Shown: piece by piece, positions 10,963 to 25,400 of the stretch
How positions within the stretch are numbered: position 1 is the first letter of the stretch
How the letters are laid out: every line of letters starts with the position of its first letter
DNA from: Actinernus sp. WN-2022
Lineage: Eukaryota > Cnidaria > Anthozoa > Actiniaria > Actinernidae
Direction: 5' to 3'
DNA: 64,000 nucleotides
Assembly (NCBI GenBank): GCA_030867875.1
Contig: JAOWCC010000330.1
Span: 434,001-498,000, forward strand
Program-made: the position numbers and the translations under genes
The notes under the pieces: generated by a model
The model's input: the letters and a program-made list of their open reading frames with translations, nothing else
The model's database searches: none
Told to the model about the DNA's origin: nothing

Positions 10963-13900
10963 CACAGTTATTTCGAAGTCTAAAGATAAAGAATATGCTC
11001 TGTGACTGTTGTCAATCATACCAGTACAAATGAAAGAACTTGGGGTGTGCCATAACACTGCAAATATGACAACTCGCCCAATAGTGATGGTATTGATGGC
11101 GCAATAGAACTAAATTGACCTCCTGGCATCAGTGTTACTAGAAAAACTTGATAATTAGATTCATTTGTGATATAACACAGTTATTTCGAAGTGCAAAGAT
11201 AAAGAATATGCTCTGTGATTGTTGTCAAACATACCAGTACAAATGAAAGAGCTTGGGGTGTGCCATAACACTGCAAAGGTGACAACTTGCCCAATAGTGG
11301 TGGTATTGATAGCGCAATAGAAATAAATTGACCACCTGGCATCAGTGTTACTAGAAAAACTAGATACTTAGATGCATTTGTGATATAACACAGTTATTTC
11401 GAAGTTCAAAGATAAAGAATATGCTCTGTGATTGTTGTCAAACATACCAGTACAAATGAAAGAGCTTGGGGTGTGCCATAACACTGCAAACGTGACAACT
11501 CGTCCAATAATGATGGTATTGATGGCGCAATAGAATTAAATTGATCTCCAGTCATCAGTGTTACTAGAAAAACTAGATAATTAGTTGAATTTGCGATATC
11601 ACACAGTTATTTCGAAGTCCAAAGATAAAGAATATGCTCTGTGATTGTTGTCAAAGATACCAGTACAAATGAAAGAGCTTGCAATTGGCCTCTGCCATAA
11701 CACTGAAAATGTGACAACTCGCCAAATAGTGATGGTATTGATGGCGCAATAGAACTAAATTGACCTCCAGGCATCAGTGTTACTATAAAAACCAGATAAA
11801 TAGTTGAATTTGCGATATAACACAGTTATTTCGAAGTCCAAAGATAAAGAATATGCTCTGTGATTGTTGTCAAAGATACCAGTACAAATGAAAGAGCTTG
11901 CAATTGGCCTCTGCCATAACACTGAAAATGTGACAACTCGCCAAATAGTGATGGTATTGATGGCGCAATAGAACTAAATTGACCTCCAGGCATCAGTGTT
12001 ACTAGAAAAACCATATAAATAGTTGAATTTGCGATATAACACAGTTATTTCGAAGTCCATAGATAAAGAATATGCTCTGTGATTGTTGTCAAACATACCA
12101 ATACAAATGAAAGAGCTTGGCCTGTGCGATAACACTGAAAATGAGACAACTCGCCCAATAGTGATGGTATTGATGGAGCAATAGAAATAAATTGACCTAC
12201 AGGCATCAGTGTTACTAGGAAAACTAGATAATTAGTTGAATTTGCGAGATAACACAGTTATTTCGAAGTCAAAAATAAAGGATATGCTGTGTGGGTTGTT
12301 GTAAAACACACCAGTACAAATGAAAGAACTTCGCCTGTGCCATACCACTGCAAGTGTGACAACTCGCCCAATATTGATGGTATTGATAGCGCAAAAGAAC
12401 TAAATTGACCTCCGGGCATCAGTGTTACTAGGAACACTAGATAATTAGTTGAATTTGCGATATAACACAGTTATTTCGAAGTCTAATATAAAGAATATGC
12501 TCTGTGTGTTGTTGTCGAACATACCAGTACAAATGAAAGAGCTTGGGGTGTGCCATAACACTGCAAACGTGACAACTCGTCCAATAATGATGGTATTGAT
12601 GGCGCAATAGAATTAAATTGATCTCCAGTCATCAGTGTTACTAGAAAAACTAGATAATTAGTTGAATTTGCGATATAACACAGTTATTTCGAAGTCCAAA
12701 GATAAAGAATATGCTCTGTGATTGTTGTCAAAGATACCAGTACAAATGAAAGAGCTTGCAATTGGCATCTGCCATAACACTGAAAATGTGACAACTCGCC
12801 AAATAGTGATGGTATTGATGGCGCAATAGAACTAAATTGACCTCCAGGCATCAGTGTTACTAGAAAAACCAGATAAATAGTTGAATTTCCGATATAACAC
12901 AGTTATTTCGAAGTCAAAAATAAAGGATATGCTGTGTGTGTTGTTGTAAAACACACCAGTACAAATGAAAGAACTTGGCCTGTGCCATACCACTGCAAGT
13001 GTGACAACTCGCCCAATATTGATGGTATTGATATCAGTGTTACTAGGAACACTAGATAATTAGTTGAATTTGCGATATAACACAGTTATTTCGAAGTCCA
13101 AAGATAAAGAATATGCTCTCTGATTGTTCTCAAACATACCAGTACAAATGTAAGAGCTTGGCCTGTGCGATAACACTGCAAAGGTGACAACTTGCCCAAT
13201 AGTGGTGGTATTGATAGCGCAATAGAAATAAATTGACCTCCTGGCATCAGTGTTACAAGAAAAACTAGATAATTAGTTGAATTTGTGATATAACACAGTT
13301 ATTTCGAAGTTCAAAGATAAAGAATATGCTCTATCATTGTTGTCAAACATACCAGTACAAATGAAAGAGCTTGGGGTGTGCCATAACACTGCAAACGTGA
13401 CAACTCGTCCAATAATGATGGTATTGATGGCGCAATATAATTAAATTGATCTCCAGTCATCAGTGTTACTAGAAAAACTAGATAATTAGTTGAATTTGCG
13501 ATATAACACAGTTATTTCGAAGTCCAAAGATAAAGAATATGCTCTGTGATTGTTGTCAAAGATACCAGTACAAATGAAAGAGCTTGCAATTGGCCTCTGC
13601 CATAACACTGAAAATGTGACAACTCGCCAAATAGTGATGGTATTGATGGCGCAATAGAACTAAATTGACCTCCAGGCATCAGTGCTACTAGAAAAACCAG
13701 ATAAATGGTTGAATTTGCGATATAACACAGTTATTTCGAAGTCCAAAGATAAAGAATATGCTCTGTGATTGTTGTCAAACATACCAATACAAATGAAAGA
13801 GTTTGGCCTGTGCGATAACACTGAAAATGTGACAACTCGCCCAATAGTGATGGTGTTGATGGCGCAATAGAAATAAATTGACCTACAGGCATCAGTGTTA

Positions 13901-15653
13901 CTAGGAAAACTAGATAATTAGTTGAATTTGCGAGATAACACAGTTATTTCGAAGTCAAAAATAAAGGATATGCTGTGTGTGTTGTTGTAAAACACACCAG
14001 TACAAATGAAAGAACTTGGCCTGTGCCATACCACTGCAAGTGTGACAACTCGCCCAATATTGATGGTATTGATAGCGCAAAAGAACTAAATTGACCTCCG
14101 GGCATCAGTGTTACTAGGAACACTAGATAATTAGTTGAATTTGCGATATAACACAGTTATTTCGAAGTCTAATATAAAGAATATGCTCTGTGATTGTTGT
14201 CAAAGATACCAGTACAAATGAAAGAGCTTGCAATTGGCCTCTGCCATAACACTGAAAATGTGACAACTCGCCAAATAGTGATGGTATTGATGGCGCAATA
14301 GAACTAAATTGACCTCCAGGCATCAGTGTTACTAGAAAAACCAGATAAATAGTTGAATTTGCGATATAACACAGTTTTTTCGAAGTCCAAAGATAAAGAA
14401 TATGCTCTCTGATTGTTCTCAAACATACCAGTACAAATGTAAGAGCTTGGCCTGTGCGATAACACTGCAAAGGTGACAACTTGCCCAATAGTGGTGGTAT
14501 TGATAGCGCAATAGAAATAAATTGACCTCCTGGCATCAGTGTTACAAGAAAAACTAGATAATTAGTTGAATTTGTGATATAACACAGTTATTTCGAAGTT
14601 CAAAGATAAAGAATATGCTCTATCATTGTTGTCAAACATACCAGTACAAATGAAAGAGCTTGGGGTGTGCCATAACACTGCAAACGTGACAACTCGTCCA
14701 ATAATGATGGTATTGATGGCGCAATATAATTAAATTGATCTCCAGTCATCAGTGTTACTAGAAAAACTAGATAATTAGTTGAATTTGCGATATAACACAG
14801 TTATTTCGAAGTCCAAAGATAAAGAATATGCTCTGTGATTGTTGTCAAAGATACCAGTACAAATGAAAGAGCTTGCAATTGGCCTCTGCCATAACACTGA
14901 AAATGTGACAACTCGCCAAATAGTGATGGTATTGATGGCGCAATAGAACTAAATTGACCTCCAGGCATCAGTGTTACTAGAAAAACCAGATAAATAGTTG
15001 AATTTGCGATATAACACAGTTATTTCGAAGTCCAAAGATAAAGAATATGCTCTGTGATTGTTGTCAAACATACCAATACAAATGAAAGAGCTTGGCCTGT
15101 GCGATAACACTGAAAATGTGACAACTCGCCCAATAGTGATGGTATTGATGGCGCAATAGAAATAAATTGACCTACAGGCATCAGTGTTACTAGGAAAACT
15201 AGATAATTAGTTGAATTTGCGAGATAACACAGTTATTTCGAAGTCAAAAATAAAGGATATGCTGTGTGTGTTGTTGTAAAACACACCAGTAAAAATGAAA
15301 GAACTTGGCCTGTGCCATACCACTGCAAGTGTGACAACTCGCCCAATATTGATGGTATTGATAGCGCAAAAGAACTAAATTGACCTCCGGGCATCAGTGT
15401 TACTAGGAACACTAGATAATTAGTTGAATTTGCGATATAACACAGTTATTTCGAAGTCTAATATAAAGAATATGCTCTGTGTGTTGTTGTCAAACATACC
15501 AGTACAAATGAAAGAGCTTGGGGTGTCCCATAACACTGCAAATATGACAACTCGCCCAATAGTGATGTTATTGATGGCGCAATAGAACTAAATTGACCAC
15601 CAGGCAACAGTGTTACTAGGAAAACTAGATAATTAGTTGAATTTGCGATATAA
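10963..15653. repeat. 16-monomer HOR, copy 2, expanded to 22 monomers (4691 bp)
   Basis: The copy follows the standard order to the b position at 14152. It then repeats the block starting with class h: 13081 to about 14369 is followed by 14370-15653 with the same class order. The monomer at the seam, 14152-14369 (218 bp), is a hybrid that starts as class b (gtctaatataaag) and continues as class f (gtcaaagatacc, gcaattggcc). Six monomers were gained. The block 14370-15653 matches 6703-7986, down to the T in cacagttttttcg. Confidence 0.9.
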
Positions 15654-18600
15654 CACAGTTATTTCGAAGTCTAAAGATAAAGAATATGCTCTGTGACTGT
15701 TGTCAATCATACCAGTACAAATGAAAGAACTTGGGGTGTGCCATAACACTGCAAATATGACAACTCGCCCAATAGTGATGGTATTGATGGCGCAATAGAA
15801 CTAAATTGACCTCCTGGCATCAGTGTTACTAGAAAAACTTGATAATTAGATTCATTTGTGATATAACACAGTTATTTCGAAGTGCAAAGATAAAGAATAT
15901 GCTCTGTGATTGTTGTCAAACATACCAGTACAAATGAAAGAGCTTGGGGTGTGCCATAACACTGCAAAGGTGACAACTTGCCCAATAGTGGTGGTATTGA
16001 TAGCGCAATAGAAATAAATTGACCACCTGGCATCAGTGTTACTAGAAAAACTAGATACTTAGATGCATTTGTGATATAACACAGTTATTTCGAAGTTCAA
16101 AGATAAAGAATATGCTCTGTGATTGTTGTCAAACATACCAGTACAAATGAAAGAGCTTGGGGTGTGCCATAACACTGCAAACGTGACAACTCGTCCAATA
16201 ATGATGGTATTGATGGCGCAATAGAATTAAATTGATCTCCAGTCATCAGTGTTACTAGAAAAACTAGATAATTAGTTGAATTTGCGATATCACACAGTTA
16301 TTTCGAAGTCCAAAGATAAAGAATATGCTCTGTGATTGTTGTCAAAGATACCAGTACAAATGAAAGAGCTTGCAATTGGCCTCTGCCATAACACTGAAAA
16401 TGTGACAACTCGCCAAATAGTGATGGTATTGATGGCGCAATAGAACTAAATTGACCTCCAGGCATCAGTGTTACTATAAAAACCAGATAAATAGTTGAAT
16501 TTGCGATATAACACAGTTATTTCGAAGTCCAAAGATAAAGAATATGCTCTGTGATTGTTGTCAAAGATACCAGTACAAATGAAAGAGCTTGCAATTGGCC
16601 TCTGCCATAACACTGAAAATGTGACAACTCGCCAAATAGTGATGGTATTGATGGCGCAATAGAACTAAATTGACCTCCAGGCATCAGTGTTACTATAAAA
16701 ACCAGATAAATAGTTGAATTTGCGATATAACACAGTTATTTCGAAGTCCAAAGATAAAGAATATGCTCTGTGATTGTTGTCAAAGATACCAGTACAAATG
16801 AAAGAGCTTGCAATTGGCCTCTGCCATAACACTGAAAATGAGACAACTCGCCCAATAGTGATGGTATTGATGGAGCAATAGAAATAAATTGACCTACAGG
16901 CATCAGTGTTACTAGGAAAACTAGATAATTAGTTGAATTTGCGAGATAACACAGTTATTTCGAAGTCAAAAATAAAGGATATGCTGTGTGGGTTGTTGTA
17001 AAACACACCAGTACAAATGAAAGAACTTCGCCTGTGCCATACCACTGCAAGTGTGACAACTCGCCCAATATTGATGGTATTGATAGCGCAAAAGAACTAA
17101 ATTGACCTCCGGGCATCAGTGTTACTAGGAACACTAGATAATTAGTTGAATTTGCGATATAACACAGTTATTTCGAAGTCTAATATAAAGAATATGCTCT
17201 GTGTGTTGTTGTCGAACATACCAGTACAAATGAAAGAGCTTGGGGTGTGCCATAACACTGCAAACGTGACAACTCGTCCAATAATGATGGTATTGATGGC
17301 GCAATAGAATTAAATTGATCTCCAGTCATCAGTGTTACTAGAAAAACTAGATAATTAGTTGAATTTGCGATATAACACAGTTATTTCGAAGTCCAAAGAT
17401 AAAGAATATGCTCTGTGATTGTTGTCAAAGATACCAGTACAAATGAAAGAGCTTGCAATTGGCATCTGCCATAACACTGAAAATGTGACAACTCGCCAAA
17501 TAGTGATGGTATTGATGGCGCAATAGAACTAAATTGACCTCCAGGCATCAGTGTTACTAGAAAAACCAGATAAATAGTTGAATTTCCGAAATAACACAGT
17601 TATTTCGAAGTCAAAAATAAAGGATATGCTGTGTGTGTTGTTGTAAAACACACCAGTACAAATGAAAGAACTTGGCCTGTGCCATACCACTGCAAGTGTG
17701 ACAACTCGCCCAATATTGATGGTATTGATATCAGTGTTACTAGGAACACTAGATAATTAGTTGAATTTGCGATATAACACAGTTATTTCGAAGTCCAAAG
17801 ATAAAGAATATGCTCTCTGATTGTTCTCAAACATACCAGTACAAATGTAAGAGCTTGGCCTGTGCGATAACACTGCAAAGGTGACAACTTGCCCAATAGT
17901 GGTGGTATTGATAGCGCAATAGAAATAAATTGACCTCCTGGCATCAGTGTTACAAGAAAAACTAGATAATTAGTTGAATTTGTGATATAACACAGTTATT
18001 TCGAAGTTCAAAGATAAATAATATGCTCTATCATTGTTGTCAAACATACCAGTACAAATGAAAGAGCTTGGGGTGTGCCATAACACTGCAAACGTGACAA
18101 CTCGTCCAATAATGATGGTATTGATGGCGCAATATAATTAAATTGATCTCCAGTCATCAGTGTTACTAGAAAAACTAGATAATTAGTTGAATTTGCGATA
18201 TCACACAGTTATTTCGAAGTCCAAAGATAAAGAATATGCTCTGTGATTGTTGTCAAAGATACCAGTACAAATGAAAGAGCTTGCAATTGGCCTCTGCCAT
18301 AACACTGAAAATGTGACAACTCGCCAAATAGTGATGGTATTGATGGCGCAATAGAACTAAATTGACCTCCAGGCATCAGTGCTACTAGAAAAACCAGATA
18401 AATGGTTGAATTTGCGATATAACACAGTTATTTCGAAGTCCAAAGATAAAGAATATGCTCTGTGATTGTTGTCAAACATACCAATACAAATGAAAGAGCT
18501 TGGCCTGTGCGATAACACTGAAAATGTGACAACTCGCCCAATAGTGATGGTATTGATGGCGCAATAGAAATAAATTGACCTACAGGCATCAGTGTTACTA

Positions 18601-19061
18601 GGAAAACTAGATAATTAGTTGAATTTGCGAGATAACACAGTTATTTCGAAGTCAAAAATAAAGGATATGCTGTGTGTGTTGTTGTAAAACACACCAGTAA
18701 AAATGAAAGAACTTGGCCTGTGCCATACCACTGCAAGTGTGACAACTCGCCCAATATTGATGGTATTGATAGCGCAAAAGAACTAATTTGACCTCCGGGC
18801 ATCAGTGTTACTAGGAACACTAGATAATTAGTTGAATTTGCGATATAACACAGTTATTTCGAAGTCTAATATAAAGAATATGCTCTGTGTGTTGTTGTCA
18901 AACATACCAGTACAAATGAAAGAGCTTGGGGTGTCCCATAACACTGCAAATATGACAACTCGCCCAATAGTGATGTTATTGATGGCGCAATAGAACTAAA
19001 TTGACCACCAGGCAACAGTGTTACTAGGAAAACTAGATAATTAGTTGAATTTGCGATATAA
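15654..19061. repeat. 16-monomer HOR, copy 3 (16 monomers, 3408 bp)
   Basis: Monomer starts are 15654, 15867, 16080, 16293, 16512, 16731, 16950, 17163, 17376, 17595 (183 bp), 17778, 17991, 18204, 18423, 18636 and 18849. The length exceeds the 3402-bp copy by six bases because the monomer at 16731 carries the caattg insertion where its equivalents do not. That monomer is a class f/g hybrid, and its f-like start looks copied from its left neighbours. Confidence 0.94.
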
Positions 19062-22000
19062 CACAGTTATTTCGAAGTCTAAAGATAAAGAATATGCTCT
19101 GTGACTGTTGTCAATCATACCAGTACAAATGAAAGAACTTGGGGTGTGCCATAACACTGCAAATATGACAACTCGCCCAATAGTGATGGTATTGATGGCG
19201 CAATAGAACTAAATTGACCTCCTGGCATCAGTGTTACTAGAAAAACTTGATAATTAGATTCATTTGTGATATAACACAGTTATTTCGAAGTGCAAAGATA
19301 AAGAATATGCTCTGTGATTGTTGTCAAACATACCAGTACAAATGAAAGAGCTTGGGGTGTGCCATAACACTGCAAAGGTGACAACTTGCCCAATAGTGGT
19401 GGTATTGATAGCGCAATAGAAATAAATTGACCACCTGGCATCAGTGTTACTAGAAAAACTAGATACTTAGATGCATTTGTGATATAACACAGTTATTTCG
19501 AAGTTCAAAGATAAAGAATATGCTCTGTGATTGTTGTCAAACATACCAGTACAAATGAAAGAGCTTGGGGTGTGCCATAACACTGCAAACGTGACAACTC
19601 GTCCAATAATGATGGTATTGATGGCGCAATAGAATTAAATTGATCTCCAGTCATCAGTGTTACTAGAAAAACTAGATAATTAGTTGAATTTGCGATATCA
19701 CACAGTTATTTCGAAGTCCAAAGATAAAGAATATGCTCTGTGATTGTTGTCAAAGATACCAGTACAAATGAAAGAGCTTGCAATTGGCCTCTGCCATAAC
19801 ACTGAAAATGTGACAACTCGCCAAATAGTGATGGTATTGATGGCGCAATAGAACTAAATTGACCTCCAGGCATCAGTGTTACTATAAAAACCAGATAAAT
19901 AGTTGAATTTGCGATATAACACAGTTATTTCGAAGTCCAAAGATAAAGAATGTGCTCTGTGATTGTTGTCAAAGATACCAGTACAAATGAAAGAGCTTGC
20001 AATTGGCCTCTGCCATAACACTGAAAATGTGACAACTCGCCAAATAGTGATGGTATTGATGGCGCAATAGAACTAAATTGACCTCCAGGCATCAGTGTTA
20101 CTAGAAAAACCATATAAATAGTTGAATTTGCGATATAACACAGTTATTTCGAAGTCCATAGATAAAGAATATCCTCTGTGATTGTTGTCAAACATACCAA
20201 TACAAATGAAAGAGCTTGGCCTGTGCGATAACACTGAAAATGAGACAACTCGCCCAATAGTGATGGTATTGATGGAGCAATAGAAATAAATTGACCTACA
20301 GGCATCAGTGTTACTAGGAAAACTAGATAATTAGTTGAATTTGCGAGATAACACAGTTATTTCGAAGTCAAAAATAAAGGATATGCTGTGTGGGTTGTTG
20401 TAAAACACACCAGTACAAATGAAAGAACTTCGCCTGTGCCATACCACTGCAAGTGTGACAACTCGCCCAATATTGATGGTATTGATAGCGCAAAAGAACT
20501 AAATTGACCTCCGGGCATCAGTGTTACTAGGAACACTAGATAATTAGTTGAATTTGCGATATAACACAGTTATTTCGAAGTCTAATATAAAGAATATGCT
20601 CTGTGTGTTGTTGTCGAACATACCAGAACAAATGAAAGAGCTTGGGGTGTGCCATAACACTGCAAACGTGACAACTCGTCCAATAATGATGGTATTGATG
20701 GCGCAATAGAATTAAATTGATCTCCAGTCATCAGTGTTACTAGAAAAACTAGATAATTAGTTGAATTTGCGATATAACACAGTTATTTCGAAGTCCAAAG
20801 ATAAAGAATATGCTCTGTGATTGTTGTCAAAGATACCAGTACAAATGAAAGAGCTTGCAATTGGCATCTGCCATAACACTGAAAATGTGACAACTCGCCA
20901 AATAGTGATGGTATTGATGGCGCAATAGAACTAAATTGACCTCCAGGCATCAGTGTTACTAGAAAAACCAGATAAATAGTTGAATTTCCGATATAACACA
21001 GTTATTTCGAAGTCAAAAATAAAGGATATGCTGTGTGTGTTGTTGTAAAACACACCAGTACAAATGAAAGAACTTGGCCTGTGCCATACCACTGCAAGTG
21101 TGACAACTCGCCCAATATTGATGGTATTGATATCAGTGTTACTAGGAACACTAGATAATTAGTTGAATTTGCGATATAACACAGTTATTTCGAAGTCCAA
21201 AGATAAAGAATATGCTCTCTGATTGTTCTCAAACATACCAGTACAAATGTAAGAGCTTGGCCTGTGCGATAACACTGCAAAGGTGACAACTTGCCCAATA
21301 GTGGTGGTATTGATAGCGCAATAGAAATAAATTGACCTCCTGGCATCAGTGTTACAAGAAAAACTAGATAATTAGTTGAATTTGTGATATAACACAGTTA
21401 TTTCGAAGTTCAAAGATAAAGAATATGCTCTATCATTGTTGTCAAACATACCAGTACAAATGAAAGAGCTTGGGGTGTGCCATAACACTGCAAACGTGAC
21501 AACTCGTCCAATAATGATGGTATTGATGGCGCAATATAATTAAATTGATCTCCAGTCATCAGTGTTACTAGAAAAACTAGATAATTAGTTGAATTTGCGA
21601 TATCACACAGTTATTTCGAAGTCCAAAGATAAAGAATATGCTCTGTGATTGTTGTCAAAGATACCAGTACAAATGAAAGAGCTTGCAATTGGCCTCTGCC
21701 ATAACACTGAAAATGTGACAACTCGCCAAATAGTGATGGTATTGATGGCGCAATAGAACTAAATTGACCTCCAGGCATCAGTGCTACTAGAAAAACCAGA
21801 TAAATGGTTGAATTTGCGATATAACACAGTTATTTCGAAGTCCAAAGATAAAGAATATGCTCTGTGATTGTTGTCAAACATACCAATACAAATGAAAGAG
21901 CTTGGCCTGTGCGATAACACTAAAAATGTGACAACTCGCCCAATAGTGATGGTGTTGATGGCGCAATAGAAATAAATTGACCTACAGGCATCAGTGTTAC

Positions 22001-22463
22001 TAGGAAAACTAGATAATTAGTTGAATTTGCGAGATAACACAGTTATTTCGAAGTCAAAAATAAAGGATATGCTGTGTGTGTTGTTGTAAAACACACCAGT
22101 ACAAATGAAAGAACTTGGCCTGTGCCATACCACTGCAAGTGTGACAACTCGCCCAATATTGATGGTATTGATAGCGCAAAAGAACTAAATTGACCTCCGG
22201 GCATCAGTGTTACTAGGAACACTAGATAATTAGTTGAATTTGCGATATAACACAGTTATTTCGAAGTCTAATATAAAGAATATGCTCTGTGTGTTGTTGT
22301 CAAACATACCAGTACAAATGAAAGAGCTTGGGGTGTCCCATAACACTGCAAATATGACAACTCGCCCAATAGTGATGTTATTGATGGCGCAATAGAACTA
22401 AATTGACCACCAGGCAACAGTGTTACTAGGAAAACTAGATAATTAGTTGAATTTGCGATATAA
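19062..22463. repeat. 16-monomer HOR, copy 4, reference unit (3402 bp)
   Basis: Starts are 19062 c, 19275 d, 19488 e, 19701 f, 19920 f, 20139 g, 20352 a, 20565 b, 20778 f, 20997 short a, 21180 h, 21393 e, 21606 f, 21825 g, 22038 a and 22251 b. The length is explained exactly: 16 x 213, plus four 6-bp insertions, minus one 30-bp deletion, gives 3402. Monomers g and a near 20139-20352 carry aatgagacaac, gatggagc and tgtgtgggttg, which distinguishes this g-a-b triplet from the second one at 21825. Confidence 0.95.
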
Positions 22464-25400
22464 CACAGTTATTTCGAAGTCTAAAGATAAAGAATATGCT
22501 CTGTGACTGTTGTCAATCATACCAGTACAAATGAAAGAACTTGGGGTGTGCCATAACACTGCAAATATGACAACTCGCCCAATAGTGATGGTATTGATGG
22601 CGCAATAGAACTAAATTGACCTCCTGGCATCAGTGTTACTAGAAAAACTTGATAATTAGATTCATTTGTGATATAACACAGTTATTTCGAAGTGCAAAGA
22701 TAAAGAATATGCTCTGTGATTGTTGTCAAACATACCAGTACAAATGAAAGAGCTTGGGGTGTGCCATAACACTGCAAAGGTGACAACTTGCCCAATAGTG
22801 GTGGTATTGATAGCGCAATAGAAATAAATTGACCACCTGGCATCAGTGTTACTAGAAAAACTAGATACTTAGATGCATTTGTGATATAACACAGTTATTT
22901 CGAAGTTCAAAGATAAAGAATATGCTCTGTGATTGTTGTCAAACATACCAGTACAAATGAAAGAGCTTGGGGTGTGCCATAACACTGCAAACGTGACAAC
23001 TCGTCCAATAATGATGGTATTGATGGCGCAATAGAATTAAATTGATCTCCAGTCATCAGTGTTACTAGAAAAACTAGATAATTAGTTGAATTTGCGATAT
23101 CACACTGTTATTTCGAAGTCCAAAGATAAAGAATATGCTCTGTGATTGTTGTCAAAGATACCAGTACAAATGAAAGAGCTTGAAATTGGCCTCTGCCATA
23201 ACACTGAAAATGTGGCAACTCGCCAAATAGTGATGGTATTGATGGCGCAATAGAACTAAATTGACCTCCAGGCATCAGTGTTACTATAAAAACCAGATAA
23301 ATAGTTGAATTTGCGATATAACACAGTTATTTCGAAGTCCAAAGATAAAGAATATGCTCTGTGATTGTTGTCAAAGATACCAGTACAAATGAAAGAGCTT
23401 GCAATTGGCCTCTGCCATAACACTGAAAATGTGACAACTCGCCAAATAGTGATGGTATTGATGGCGCAATAGAACTAAATTGACCTCCAGGCATCAGTGT
23501 TACTAGAAAAACCAGATAAATAGTTGAATTTGCGATATAACACAGTTATTTCGAAGTCCAAAGATAAAGAATATGCTCTGTGATTGTTGTCAAACATACC
23601 AATACAAATGAAAGAGCTTGGCCTGTGCGATAACACTGAAAATGAGACAACTCGCCCAATAGTGATGGTATTAATGGAGCAATAGAAATAAATTGACCTA
23701 CAGGCATCAGTGTTACTAGGAAAACTAGATAATTAGTTGAATTTGCGAGATAACACAGTTATTTCGAAGTCAAAAATAAAGGATATGCTGTGTGGGTTGT
23801 TGTAAAACACACCAGTACAAATGAAAGAACTTCGCCTGTGCCATACCACTGCAAGTGTGACAACTCGCCCAATATTGATGGTATTGATAGCGCAAAAGAA
23901 CTAAATTGACCTCCGGGCATCAGTGTTACTAGGAACACTAGATAATTAGTTGAATTTGCGATATAACACAGTTATTTCGAAGTCTAATATAAAGAATATG
24001 CTCTGTGTGTTGTTGTCGAACATACCAGTACAAATGAAAGAGCTTGGGGTGTGCCATAACACTGCAAACGTGACAACTCGTCCAATAATGATGGTATTGA
24101 TGGCGCAATAGAATTAAATTGATCTCCAGTCATCAGTGTTACTAGAAAAACTAGATAATTAGTTGAATTTGCGATATAACACAGTTATTTCGAAGTCCAA
24201 AGATAAAGAATATGCTCTGTGATTGTTGTCAAAGATACCAATACAAATGAAAGAGCTTGGCCTGTGCGATAACACTGAAAATGAGACAACTCGCCCAATA
24301 GTGATGGTATTAATGGAGCAATAGAAATAAATTGACCTACAGGCATCAGTGTTACTAGGAAAACTAGATAATTAGTTGAATTTGCGAGATAACACAGTTA
24401 TTTCGAAGTCAAAAATAAAGGATATGCTGTGTGGGTTGTTGTAAAACACACCAGTACAAATGAAAGAACTTCGCCTGTGCCATACCACTGCAAGTGTGAC
24501 AACTCGCCCAATATTGATGGTATTGATAGCGCAAAAGAACTAAATTGACCTCCGGGCATCAGTGTTACTAGGAACACTAGATAATTAGTTGAATTTGCGA
24601 TATAACACAGTTATTTCGAAGTCTAATATAAAGAATATGCTCTGTGTGTTGTTGTCGAACATACCAGTACAAATGAAAGAGCTTGGGGTGTGCCATAACA
24701 CTGCAAACGTGACAACTCGTCCAATAATGATGGTATTGATGGCGCAAAAGAACTAAATTGACCTCCGGGCATCAGTGTTACTAGGAACACTAGATAATTA
24801 GTTGAATTTGCGATATAACACAGTTATTTCGAAGTCTAATATAAAGAATATGCTCTGTGTGTTGTTGTCGAACATACCAGAACAAATGAAAGAGCTTGGG
24901 GTGTGCCATAACACTGCAAACGTGACAACTCGTCCAATAATGATGGTATTGATGGCGCAATAGAATTAAATTGATCTCCAGTCATCAGTGTTACTAGAAA
25001 AACTAGATAATTAGTTGAATTTGCGATATAACACAGTTATTTCGAAGTCCAAAGATAAAGAATATGCTCTGTGATTGTTGTCAAAGATACCAGTACAAAT
25101 GAAAGAGCTTGCAATTGGCATCTGCCATAACACTGAAAATGTGACAACTCGCCAAATAGTGATGGTATTGATGGCGCAATAGAACTAAATTGACCTCCAG
25201 GCATCAGTGTTACTAGAAAAACCAGATAAATAGTTGAATTTCCGATATAACACAGTTATTTCGAAGTCAAAAATAAAGGATATGCTGTGTGTGTTGTTGT
25301 AAAACACACCAGTACAAATGAAAGAACTTGGCCTGTGCCATACCACTGCAAGTGTGACAACTCGCCCAATATTGATGGTATTGATATCAGTGTTACTAGG

